Below are positions 16,889-25,173 of a stretch of 64,000 nucleotides of DNA, piece after piece. The notes beneath the pieces are model-generated. The model was not told where the DNA came from, did not search any database, and saw nothing but the letters and a program-made list of their open reading frames with translations. This stretch comes from Pelagirhabdus alkalitolerans. Lineage in GTDB: Bacteria; Bacillota; Bacilli; Bacillales; Amphibacillaceae. Made by a program: the position numbers and the translations under genes. The stretch is taken from positions 20,296 through 84,295 of the forward strand of contig NZ_FMYI01000009.1 in assembly GCF_900096905.1 (NCBI RefSeq), in the 5' to 3' direction. Within the stretch, counting starts at the first letter, position 1. Each line of letters opens with the position of its first letter.

Positions 16889-18196
16889 GTGTCAACAGAA
16901 TTATTCGATACGTTTAATACAGATTATATAAACACATACTCAGAGCAGCACAATGAGCCGGAGTGGTTGAGAGCACAACGACTAAAAGCAATTGAACTAG
17001 CTGAAACGTTGGAAATGCCTAAGCCAGATAAAACGAAGATCACGAGATGGAATTTCACTAAGTTTTCTCATCAATCAACGAGTGAACCAATTGATTCATT
17101 CGATCAATTACCAGACTCAGTTGGTAAAGTGATTGATCAAGGTAAAGCAGAACAGAACTTAGTCATTTTACGAAATCAAGAGAATCAATTCAGTGAATTA
17201 CCAAAAGAATTAAAAGATAAAGGTGTCATTTTCACAGATTTATTTACAGCAGCAAATGAATATCCTGAATTGGTTGAAAAATATTTCATGACCGATGCTG
17301 TCTCAGTTGATGAGCACCGATTAACAGCACTTCATGCTGCGCTTGTTAACGGTGGTGTCTTCTTATATGTTCCTAAGAATGTTGTTATTGAGGAGCCAGT
17401 GCAAGCAATCTTCTGGCAAGAAGACAAGGACTTGGCGTTATTTAACCATGTCATTGTTGTAGCAGAAGAAAACGCACAAGTAACATTTGTCGAGAATTAC
17501 ATTTCAGATCATGAAGAAACTGAAACAGTTGCCAATGTTATCTCAGAAGTCATTGCTAAAGATAATGCTAAAATCTCATATGGTTCAGTGGATCATTTTG
17601 CATATGGAACAACAGCATATATGAACAGAAGAGGCGTTGCTGGTCGTGATGCGACAATTGAATGGGCGCTTGGACAAATGAATAATGGTAACACGATTTC
17701 TGAAAACATCACCCATCTATTAGGTGATCAATCAGTTTGCTTTGCAAAAGCCGTATCAGTTGGTGTTGGGGATCAAACACAAAACTTCACAGCGAAAATT
17801 GTAAACCATGGTAAACATTCAAATGGTATCATTCTCCAACACGGTGTTATGAAAGACCAAGCAAGCGCCATTTTCCACGGCATTGGTAAGATCGAACGCG
17901 GAGGAACAAAGGCAAACGCTGAGCAAGAATCACGTGTATTAATGTTAAATAAAGATGCACGAGGCGATGCAAATCCGATTCTTCTTATTGATGAGGATGA
18001 TGTGACAGCTGGTCACGCAGCTTCAGTCGGTCGTGTAGACCCTGTTCAGCTGTATTACTTGATGAGTCGAGGCATTTCTAAACAAGAAGCGGAACGATTG
18101 GTTATTCATGGTTTCTTAGCTCCCGTTGTTAATGAAATTCCAATTGAGAATGTCCGTGAACAATTAACGGACGTTATTGAAGGGAAAGTTTACTAA
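16889..18196 (+). CDS. sufD: SufD scaffold protein
   Basis: Partner of SufB and SufC in the cluster-assembly complex; 435 residues with the SufBD beta-helix (VIEEPVQAIFWQ, then IILQHGVMKDQASAIFHG near residue 311) and the C-terminal helical region ending in GFLAPVVNEIPIENVREQL. Starts at GTG 16889 after GGAGGGG; 21 bases from sufC. The DEDDVTAGHAAS motif (residues 370-381) with its conserved His is present. Confidence 0.95.
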   Translation: MSTELFDTFNTDYINTYSEQHNEPEWLRAQRLKAIELAETLEMPKPDKTKITRWNFTKFSHQSTSEPIDSFDQLPDSVGKVIDQGKAEQNLVILRNQENQFSELPKELKDKGVIFTDLFTAANEYPELVEKYFMTDAVSVDEHRLTALHAALVNGGVFLYVPKNVVIEEPVQAIFWQEDKDLALFNHVIVVAEENAQVTFVENYISDHEETETVANVISEVIAKDNAKISYGSVDHFAYGTTAYMNRRGVAGRDATIEWALGQMNNGNTISENITHLLGDQSVCFAKAVSVGVGDQTQNFTAKIVNHGKHSNGIILQHGVMKDQASAIFHGIGKIERGGTKANAEQESRVLMLNKDARGDANPILLIDEDDVTAGHAASVGRVDPVQLYYLMSRGISKQEAERLVIHGFLAPVVNEIPIENVREQLTDVIEGKVY

Positions 18197-18197
18197 G

Positions 18198-19418
18198 ATG
18201 GATGTATCTGCTATTCGTCAAGATTTTCCGCTTCTCGATCAAGAAGTTAATCAACATCCTCTTGTTTATCTAGATTCTGCTGCAACATCGCAAAAACCTG
18301 CTCAAGTGATCGATGCAGTTAATCATTATTATAGGCGTGATAATTCTAATGTTCACCGAGGTGTTCATTCAATTGGAACACGCGCAACTGAAAGCTATGA
18401 AGGTGCAAGAAAGACAGTCCAATCGTTTATAAATGCAGAACATGTTGAAGAAGTGATCTTTACAAGAGGTACAACGGCTTCGATCAATATTGTGGCGAAC
18501 AGCTATGGACGTGCGAACTTATCAACGGGTGATGAAATTGTCATTACCCAGATGGAACATCACAGTAATATCATTCCATGGCAACAACTTGCTAAACAGA
18601 CGGGTGCGTCATTAAAATACGTACCCATGCAGTCCGATGGTACTTTGACATTGGCTGATGTAGAGAATACAATTACTCAATCGACTAAAATCGTTGCGAT
18701 TACACATGTTTCAAATGTGCTTGGAACGATTAATCCGATTAAAGAAATTGTAAAAATTGCACATCAAAATGGTGCTGTTGTGTTAGTTGATGGTGCGCAA
18801 GCCGTGCCACATATGAAAGTTGATGTTCAAGATCTCGACTGTGATTTTTATGCCTTCTCAGGTCATAAAATGTGCGCACCAACTGGAATTGGTGTTCTGT
18901 ATGGTAAAAAACAATTACTAGAATCAATGGAGCCGGTTGAATTTGGTGGAGAGATGATCGATTTTGTTGGTTTATATGACTCAACGTGGAAAGAGCTTCC
19001 TTGGAAGTTTGAAGGTGGAACACCAATCATTGCAGGAGCTGTTGGTCTAAAGACAGCTATTGATTATCTGACGGATATCGGATTTGAAAAAATTACAGCA
19101 CATGAAAAGATGTTAACTGATTATGCAATGGAACAGTTGAGTGCGTTTGACGGCATTGATATTTATGGGCCAGATCACAGAGCGGGTTTAATTACATTTA
19201 ACTTAACAGATGTTCACCCACACGATACTGCAACAGTACTTGATGCTTATGGTATTGCAGTCAGAGCAGGTCATCATTGTGCTCAGCCATTAATGAAATG
19301 GTTAGATGTTACAGCAACGGCACGTGCTAGTTTTTATTTATATAACACAAAAGATGATGTAGATCGCTTTATTAATGGATTACAAAGCGCGAAGGAGTTT
19401 TTTGGAGATGTCTTTTAA
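18198..19418 (+). CDS. sufS: Cysteine desulfurase SufS
   Basis: PLP-dependent enzyme that removes sulfur from cysteine to form a persulfide for SufU. 406 residues, class II type. Visible: HHSNIIPWQ (His stacking on PLP), DGAQAVPHM, and PLP lysine in FSGHKMCAPTG near residue 224, plus the catalytic Cys in RAGHHCAQP near residue 361. Start ATG 18198 immediately after the sufD stop, preceded by GAAGGGAAAG. Co-translated with sufU, whose start overlaps its end. Confidence 0.96.
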   Translation: MDVSAIRQDFPLLDQEVNQHPLVYLDSAATSQKPAQVIDAVNHYYRRDNSNVHRGVHSIGTRATESYEGARKTVQSFINAEHVEEVIFTRGTTASINIVANSYGRANLSTGDEIVITQMEHHSNIIPWQQLAKQTGASLKYVPMQSDGTLTLADVENTITQSTKIVAITHVSNVLGTINPIKEIVKIAHQNGAVVLVDGAQAVPHMKVDVQDLDCDFYAFSGHKMCAPTGIGVLYGKKQLLESMEPVEFGGEMIDFVGLYDSTWKELPWKFEGGTPIIAGAVGLKTAIDYLTDIGFEKITAHEKMLTDYAMEQLSAFDGIDIYGPDHRAGLITFNLTDVHPHDTATVLDAYGIAVRAGHHCAQPLMKWLDVTATARASFYLYNTKDDVDRFINGLQSAKEFFGDVF

Positions 19419-19848
19419 TAATTTAGATACACTCTATCGTCAAGTCATCATGGATCACTATAAAAATCCAAGAAATCGAGGTTCCTTATCAAACGATTCG
19501 ATAACGTTGGAAATGAACAATCCAACATGTGGCGACCGTATTGAAGTTCACCTCATTGTTGAAGAAGGGTTTGTTAAAGATGTTGCATTTGAGGGAGAAG
19601 GGTGTTCAATCAGCTTAGCCTCAGCATCAATGATGACCCAAGCCATTAAAGGGCATTCTGTAGAAGATGCATTATCAATGTCACGCTACTTCTCAGATAT
19701 GATGCTTGGTCAAGATTTGGATGAAATGGATCTAGAACTCGGTGATATTGAAGCGTTGCAAGGCGTGGCAAAATTCCCTGCTCGAATTAAATGTGCCACA
19801 CTTGCATGGAAAGCAATGGAAAAAGCCGTTAAAGAAGACGAACAATAA
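19408..19848 (+). CDS. sufU: SufU sulfur-transfer protein
   Basis: Zinc-dependent sulfurtransferase that accepts persulfide sulfur from SufS. 146 residues with the four zinc/active residues Cys41, Asp43, Cys66 and Cys129, in NPTCGDR, GEGCSIS and RIKCATL. The 18-residue-plus insertion between Cys66 and Cys129 distinguishes SufU from IscU. Its ATG lies inside the last bases of sufS, and GAAGGAG precedes it, so translation is coupled. Confidence 0.95.
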   Translation: MSFNNLDTLYRQVIMDHYKNPRNRGSLSNDSITLEMNNPTCGDRIEVHLIVEEGFVKDVAFEGEGCSISLASASMMTQAIKGHSVEDALSMSRYFSDMMLGQDLDEMDLELGDIEALQGVAKFPARIKCATLAWKAMEKAVKEDEQ

Positions 19849-19885
19849 ATTGTAAGTAGAATATAAAATCTTAAGGAGGGCTATC

Positions 19886-21283
19886 ATGGCTAAAAACGCA
19901 CCTGAAGTAGGCGATTATAAATATGGATTTCATGACAAAGATGTATCTATATTTCGTACAGAAAAAGGGTTAACAGAGAATGTGGTTCGAGAAATTTCAA
20001 AAATGAAAGAAGAACCACAATGGATGCTTGATTATCGTCTGAAAGCTCTTAAACACTTTTACAGTAAGCCAATGCCACAATGGGGTGGCGACTTGTCAGA
20101 ACTTGATTTTGATGAGATCACGTATTATGTAAAACCTTCGGAACGTTCTGAGCGTTCTTGGGATGAAGTACCAGATGAAATCAAACAAACATTTGATCGT
20201 TTAGGAATTCCTGAGGCTGAACAAAAATATTTAGCTGGGGTTTCAGCACAATATGAATCAGAAGTTGTGTATCACAACTTAAAAGAAGATTTAGAAGATC
20301 TAGGTATCGTATTTAAAGATACAGATACGGCACTTAAAGAAGATGAAGAATTGTTCAAAGAGTATTTCGGAAAAGTAATACCTTATACAGATAATAAATT
20401 TGCTGCACTTAATTCAGCGGTTTGGTCGGGTGGTTCATTCATCTATGTACCAAAAGGTGTTAAAACCGATACACCACTACAAGCTTATTTCAGAATTAAC
20501 TCTGAAAACATGGGACAGTTTGAGCGAACATTGATTATTGTCGATGAAGAAGCATCTGTCCACTATGTTGAAGGGTGTACGGCGCCTGTTTTCACAACAA
20601 ATTCATTACACAGTGCCGTTGTAGAAATCTTTGTTAAAAAAGATGCTTACTGTCGTTATACCACGATTCAAAACTGGGCAAATAACGTTTACAACCTTGT
20701 GACTAAACGTGCAACGGTTGGTGCGAACGGAACGATGGAATGGGTCGATGGTAACCTTGGTTCAAAACTAACGATGAAATATCCTTCAGTCTTACTACGT
20801 GGTGAAGGTGCTAGAGGTATGACGCTATCGATCGCGTTAGCTGGTAAAGGGCAACACCAAGATGCAGGTGCGAAAATGATTCACTTAGCACCAAACACAT
20901 CATCATCAATTGTTTCGAAATCAATTGCTAAACAAGGTGGTAAAGTGTCTTACCGAGGCATTGTACACTTCGGACGAAAAGCTGATGGTGCACGTTCAAA
21001 CATCGAATGTGACACACTTATTATGGATAATAAATCGGCTTCAGATACGATTCCATATAATGAAATTTTCAATGAAAACATTTCATTAGAACATGAAGCG
21101 AAAGTATCGAAGGTCTCAGAAGAACAGTTGTTTTATTTAATGAGTCGTGGTATTTCAGAAGTTGAAGCAACAGAAATGATTGTAATGGGCTTTATTGAAC
21201 CATTCACAAAAGAGTTGCCAATGGAATACGCGGTTGAAATGAACCGATTAATTAGCTTTGAAATGGAAGGTAGTATCGGTTAA
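19886..21283 (+). CDS. sufB: SufB scaffold protein
   Basis: Core scaffold of the SufBCD complex on which clusters form. 465 residues, SufBD beta-helix, with YVEGCTAPVFTTNSLHSAVV, the NWANNVYNLVTKRA stretch, ARSNIECDTLIMD containing the conserved cluster-associated Cys near residue 374, and NENISLEHEAKVSKVSEE in the C-terminal part. Preceded by AAGGAGGG and followed by a strong terminator, so it closes the suf operon. Confidence 0.96.
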   Translation: MAKNAPEVGDYKYGFHDKDVSIFRTEKGLTENVVREISKMKEEPQWMLDYRLKALKHFYSKPMPQWGGDLSELDFDEITYYVKPSERSERSWDEVPDEIKQTFDRLGIPEAEQKYLAGVSAQYESEVVYHNLKEDLEDLGIVFKDTDTALKEDEELFKEYFGKVIPYTDNKFAALNSAVWSGGSFIYVPKGVKTDTPLQAYFRINSENMGQFERTLIIVDEEASVHYVEGCTAPVFTTNSLHSAVVEIFVKKDAYCRYTTIQNWANNVYNLVTKRATVGANGTMEWVDGNLGSKLTMKYPSVLLRGEGARGMTLSIALAGKGQHQDAGAKMIHLAPNTSSSIVSKSIAKQGGKVSYRGIVHFGRKADGARSNIECDTLIMDNKSASDTIPYNEIFNENISLEHEAKVSKVSEEQLFYLMSRGISEVEATEMIVMGFIEPFTKELPMEYAVEMNRLISFEMEGSIG

Positions 21284-21289
21284 TGAATG

Positions 21290-21327
21290 AAAAAATCCTC
21301 AGTACATAGGTGTACTGAGGATTTTTT
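21290..21327 (+). terminator. Terminator of suf operon
   Basis: 17-base perfect arms starting AAAAAATCCTCAG and ending CTGAGGATTTTTT around a four-base loop. Confidence 0.95.
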
Positions 21328-21417
21328 GCAGTTCAAATCGAGGAACAAGTTAAAACGTGTGTATTATGATATAGTATTCATTAGAAAAAAGTTTCAAACA
21401 GACAGGGGTAGACAGTT

Positions 21418-22800
21418 ATGTTAGAACAGATTTCTTTATTTTTCACCAGTGACTTACATAGCCATTTTGAAAGTTGGCCTAAAGCCGTTCGTTTCTTAAA
21501 TGGTAAAACAGAAGAAAAGAAAAAAATGAATCAATCTTATTTTATATTAGACAATGGGGATCATTTAGATCGCGTTAACCCGATTACAGAAGCCACCAAA
21601 GGAAAGGTTAATGTGAATTTACTCAACGATGCTAACTATGACGTGATTAACTTGGGTAATAATGAAGGAGTTACGTTAAAGCAGTCAGAATTGATGCAAC
21701 TGTACGAGAATGCTCAATTTGATGTGACATGTGCGAATTTATCGAGTCAACATCACCCTGAATGGCTAAAGTCTCATACAATTAAACAGACAACATCTGG
21801 TTTAACGATCGGATTTATTGGTTTGACAGCGCCCTTTGCACCGTTTTATGAACCTTTAGGTTGGTCTGTTTCCGATCCACTTGTCGAACTAGAGAATCAA
21901 TTGAATGCATTACCTGAACATGTTGATTTAGTCGTTGTTCTGTCCCATCTCGGAATTGATTTTGATGAGAAAATTGCAGATCAATTTGAGAAAGTCGACA
22001 TTATTATTGGTGGTCATACGCATCATTTATTTCAAGACACGCACATACGAAATAAAACGTTATTAGCTGCTGTAGGTAAATTTGGTCGATATATTGGTGA
22101 AATTCAATTAAAATATGATCATTCAAAAAGTCGTTGGTTAATGCCAGAGTCTATAGTGTCTGATTTGTCCGAATTTGAAAATGATCAAAAAACTGAAACA
22201 ACTTTATTGAAGGCAAAAGAAGAAGCAAATCACTACTTGTCCCATCAAGTAACTTACTTAAGTGAACCGTTGACTATTGATTGGTATGAAGAAACGCCTC
22301 TAATTAAATCGCTAACAAAAACGTTAAGAAAGTGGACCGGTGCAGATATTAGTATGCTAAATGCAGGTATTCTATTAGATGGATTTGATGCTGGCGTTGT
22401 CACTGAAGCTGATATTCATCGTAACTGCCCGCATCCAATTAACCCTTGTGTCGTCAATGTAACAGGAAGAGAAATTATTGAAATCGTCCGAGCAGGTATG
22501 ACAGAAGAGTTCATTAATCTGAAAGTTAAAGGTTATGGTTTTAGAGGAGAGATCATGGGACAGTTAGTTTATGATGGGATTGAACTTCATTTTAGAGATC
22601 AAAACGCGGAGGGCATAAGTTTAGACAAAGTGACCATCAATCAACAAGAGATAAGCAATGATCAAGTTTATAAGCTTGCGACTGCTGATATGTTCACGTT
22701 TGGTCATTTATCACCTCAAATCTCACGTGCTGTGTCAAAACAATTTTTTATGCCAGAATTTATTCGTGACTTATTGAAAGATACATTACAGACGTTTTAA
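21418..22800 (+). CDS. yunD: Metallophosphatase / 5'-nucleotidase YunD
   Basis: Two-domain nucleotidase of the UshA/YunD type, 460 residues. Metal-binding motifs in order: FTSDLHSHFE (residues 9-18), DNGDHLD (42-48), LGNNEG (80-85; GNNE rather than the usual GNHE), VVLSHLG (177-183) and GGHTHH (198-203). The C-terminal 5'-nucleotidase domain includes LNAGILLDGF. No signal peptide, so cytosolic, in contrast to UshA. It follows sufB as yunD does in B. subtilis. Substrate nucleotides are not determinable here. Confidence 0.87.
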   Translation: MLEQISLFFTSDLHSHFESWPKAVRFLNGKTEEKKKMNQSYFILDNGDHLDRVNPITEATKGKVNVNLLNDANYDVINLGNNEGVTLKQSELMQLYENAQFDVTCANLSSQHHPEWLKSHTIKQTTSGLTIGFIGLTAPFAPFYEPLGWSVSDPLVELENQLNALPEHVDLVVVLSHLGIDFDEKIADQFEKVDIIIGGHTHHLFQDTHIRNKTLLAAVGKFGRYIGEIQLKYDHSKSRWLMPESIVSDLSEFENDQKTETTLLKAKEEANHYLSHQVTYLSEPLTIDWYEETPLIKSLTKTLRKWTGADISMLNAGILLDGFDAGVVTEADIHRNCPHPINPCVVNVTGREIIEIVRAGMTEEFINLKVKGYGFRGEIMGQLVYDGIELHFRDQNAEGISLDKVTINQQEISNDQVYKLATADMFTFGHLSPQISRAVSKQFFMPEFIRDLLKDTLQTF

Positions 22801-22901
22801 TCAATTTATTAGATATACGTCGAAAAATGTAGAAAAAATCGCGATTTTCTGATAGGATTTGTTTAGACAGAAAGACGAACGAGAAAAGTTGGGAGAACAA
22901 C

Positions 22902-23981
22902 ATGAAATTAGTTACGACAAGAGGTTTAGCTGTTGGGCAAGAACTAGCAAAACCGATATTAAATGACCGGGGTCAAGTATTAGTTCAAAAAAATGTACGC
23001 GTGAGTCAACAGATTATCGATCGTTTACTTGAACTGGGTGTTACGTATGTTTATGTAAAAGATCAAATGTCTGAAGATATCGTGATTCACTCACCTATAT
23101 CTGAAGAATTGAAAATTGAATCGATCCGAACGGTGAAATCTGTTTTCCATTCATACAAAAATAAAGGGTTTAAAGACCAGTCTTTTTTGTATGATAAGAC
23201 GACCGAGAAAATGGCTTCACTCGTTGATACAATCATCAGTCAAATTCAAAATGATGAAGAAGTGATATCGTTAATGTCTGATATCTTTATTAGTGATGAT
23301 TATTTATTTAACCATTCTGTGAATGTTACCACATATGCGATTGCGATTGCGACGGAGATGAAGCTACCGTATAAGCAGGTGAGAGAACTCGGTCTAGGGG
23401 CGATGCTTCATGATATTGGGAAGGTTTTTTTACCAGAAGAAGTTTTGAAAAAACAAGGTAGACTCACGGATGTTGAATTTGAAATTATAAAAACACATCC
23501 TGAACTAGGGTTTGAATTTTTGCGTTCATCATCAGACCTTTCCGTATTAGTTGCGCATTGTGCTTATCAACACCATGAACGATTAGATGGATCAGGGTAT
23601 CCACGTGGTATTAAAGGAAAAGATATGCATAAATTCGGGAAAATTTTAGGTGTGGCAGATGTTTTTGATGCTACAACCAGTGATCGTGTTTACCGTGATG
23701 CGATGTTACCTCAAGAAGGCCTTGAAATTTTGTATGCAGGTAGTGGCACATTATTTGATACGAATATTGTTCGAACCTTTAGAGAGAGTATCGCTGTTTA
23801 TCCTAATGGTGTGACGGTTGAGTTAAATGATCATCGTCGTGCCATTGTTGTTAGACAAAATAAAAAATTATATAATCGACCTGTGGTACGTGTCATTAAT
23901 GAAAATAATCAAGTTGTAACACCTTACGATTTAGATTTATCTAAACATTTGAATGTGACGATCATTGGTTACAGTATATAA
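22902..23981 (+). CDS. HD-GYP domain protein, probable c-di-GMP phosphodiesterase
   Basis: 359 residues. N-terminal region of about 100 residues resembling the DUF3391-like leader (MKLVTTRGLAVGQELAKPI), then an HD-GYP domain: LHDIGK near residue 170 (HD pair), HPELGFEF, QHHERLDGSGYPRGIKG near residue 224 (GYP) and GVADVFDATTSDR. All signature residues are present, so cyclic-di-GMP hydrolysis is expected, though activity is not proven and some HD-GYP proteins act otherwise. Starts ATG 22902 after TTGGGAGAA. A hairpin terminator follows at once, and its downstream arm carries the ribosome site of yunB. Confidence 0.85.
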   Translation: MKLVTTRGLAVGQELAKPILNDRGQVLVQKNVRVSQQIIDRLLELGVTYVYVKDQMSEDIVIHSPISEELKIESIRTVKSVFHSYKNKGFKDQSFLYDKTTEKMASLVDTIISQIQNDEEVISLMSDIFISDDYLFNHSVNVTTYAIAIATEMKLPYKQVRELGLGAMLHDIGKVFLPEEVLKKQGRLTDVEFEIIKTHPELGFEFLRSSSDLSVLVAHCAYQHHERLDGSGYPRGIKGKDMHKFGKILGVADVFDATTSDRVYRDAMLPQEGLEILYAGSGTLFDTNIVRTFRESIAVYPNGVTVELNDHRRAIVVRQNKKLYNRPVVRVINENNQVVTPYDLDLSKHLNVTIIGYSI

Positions 23982-23994
23982 GAAATGAAAGGAC

Positions 23995-24037
23995 TACCCC
24001 CGCTTACATGGGCATATCATGTAAACGGGGGGATTTT
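23995..24037 (+). terminator. Terminator hairpin overlapping the yunB ribosome site
   Basis: Arms CCCCCGCTTACATG (23997-24010) and CATGTAAACGGGGG (24018-24031), one mismatch, 7-base loop, then ATTTTT. It should end the HD-GYP transcript. The G-run of the downstream arm lies six bases before GTG 24039, so it also looks like the ribosome site for YunB. Confidence 0.75.
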
Positions 24038-24038
24038 T

Positions 24039-24791
24039 GTGCGTCGATTTAATCGCTCGCTTTTTATCAGCCGAAAACAGATCATGATCATTGCGCTATT
24101 CCTTTGTCTAATCACGACTTTTGTGTCAATACTTTATATTAATCATAGTATCAAACCGATATTGTTGAATATCGCTGAAACACGGAATAGCCAGTACGCA
24201 AATATGGCCATGGGAATTGCCGTTAATGAGCATTTGGAGCTCGACTTAAAGTTAGATGAATTAATTGAGTTTCATTATGATCAAGAAGGTAGAGTCGTCA
24301 GCTATCAAGTGAATACGGCACTTGAAAACCGTATACAGCGAAATATTCAATATCAAGTTGAAGATTTTTTGGCCTTGCTCGAAAAAGGTCAATTGCCGCC
24401 AACACATACAGATCTAGACGAAGCGGTTATGATTGATGATGTGAAAGCACAAACCGATTTAATTGAAATTCCTCTAGGTCAAGTACTAGGGATTCCTCTT
24501 TTGGCTAATCTAGGACCAAAAATCCCTGTCAATTTAGAAGTGATCGGATATGTTAATACAGAAGTTGAAACGCTTGTAACCGGTATGAAAATAAATAGTG
24601 TTCATATTGAGCCAGTCGTTCACATATCAGTTGAAGTTCGAACGATCATTCCTTTTGGTTCAAAAGAATCAAGAGTGGAGCAATCAATCCCAATTGGTAG
24701 CGGTGGATACAGCGGAGATGTACCGCTTTATTACAATGCGCACCCAAATGATGATATTCCTTATTCGTTTCCCTTGCAGCCCTTGCAATAA
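24039..24791 (+). CDS. yunB: Sporulation-associated protein YunB
   Basis: Membrane-anchored protein of 250 residues with one N-terminal helix (about residues 11-32) and an extracytoplasmic domain containing SIKPILLNIAE, RIQRNIQYQVEDFL and GQVLGIPLLANLGPKIPVNLE, the pattern of YunB, which in B. subtilis is needed for normal sporulation. GTG 24039 is chosen by comparison with the family start (MPRF-like; here VRRFNR). A longer in-frame ATG at 23985 would run through the hairpin and is unlikely. Divergence and position next to yunD/yunA fit the B. subtilis yun cluster. Confidence 0.8.
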   Translation: MRRFNRSLFISRKQIMIIALFLCLITTFVSILYINHSIKPILLNIAETRNSQYANMAMGIAVNEHLELDLKLDELIEFHYDQEGRVVSYQVNTALENRIQRNIQYQVEDFLALLEKGQLPPTHTDLDEAVMIDDVKAQTDLIEIPLGQVLGIPLLANLGPKIPVNLEVIGYVNTEVETLVTGMKINSVHIEPVVHISVEVRTIIPFGSKESRVEQSIPIGSGGYSGDVPLYYNAHPNDDIPYSFPLQPLQ

Positions 24792-24837
24792 TGAGAAAAA
24801 GTTGATAAACTATCAAAGGTTAAAATTGAATAAAACC

Positions 24838-25032
24838 TTATCGGTTCGATGAGATAGAGGCGCAATGAAAAATGAGTATCGCACTGGAGCTGCAAGCAAA
24901 GAAGGTGTGTGAAAGGTTTAGTTGCCGAAGTGAGTAATGAAAAGCAATTCTATTACTTGCTGGTGTATAGTTGAATAAATTATATACTGTCATGTCTTTT
25001 ACGTGATGAGCTGTTGATCGACGGAGGATAAC
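24838..25032 (+). promoter_or_regulatory. Lysine riboswitch (L-box) aptamer
   Basis: Conserved L-box blocks occur in order and spacing: AGATAGAGGCGC (24852-24863), GAGTAT (24874 on), GGAGCTGC, GAAAGG (24911-24916), GCCGAAG (24924-24930) and CTGG near 24960. The closing stem pairs TTATC..TTCGAT (24838 on) with ATCGA..GGATAA (to 25032). It lies in the 380-base leader of the NhaC-family carrier gene and precedes a terminator, so lysine binding should stop transcription. Confidence 0.9.
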
Positions 25033-25058
25033 ACATATTGATTATTTATTTAATAAAT

Positions 25059-25093
25059 AGCAGTAATAGGTTATGTTCTATTACTGCTTTTTT
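25059..25093 (+). terminator. Lysine-riboswitch-controlled terminator
   Basis: AGCAGTAATAG/CTATTACTGCT hairpin with 8-base loop plus T run, between the L-box and the transporter gene; the expected expression platform. Confidence 0.85.
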
Positions 25094-25173
25094 GTATGCT
25101 CAAAAAGAAAGTATTGTCAATCGAATGTCGTATAAGTGTCGTTATTCAAAAAATATATTTTGGAGGTTTACAA

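Noticed and set aside
23985..24038. N-terminal extension of yunB from ATG 23985
   Set aside because: It would translate the terminator hairpin of the upstream gene and does not match the family start.
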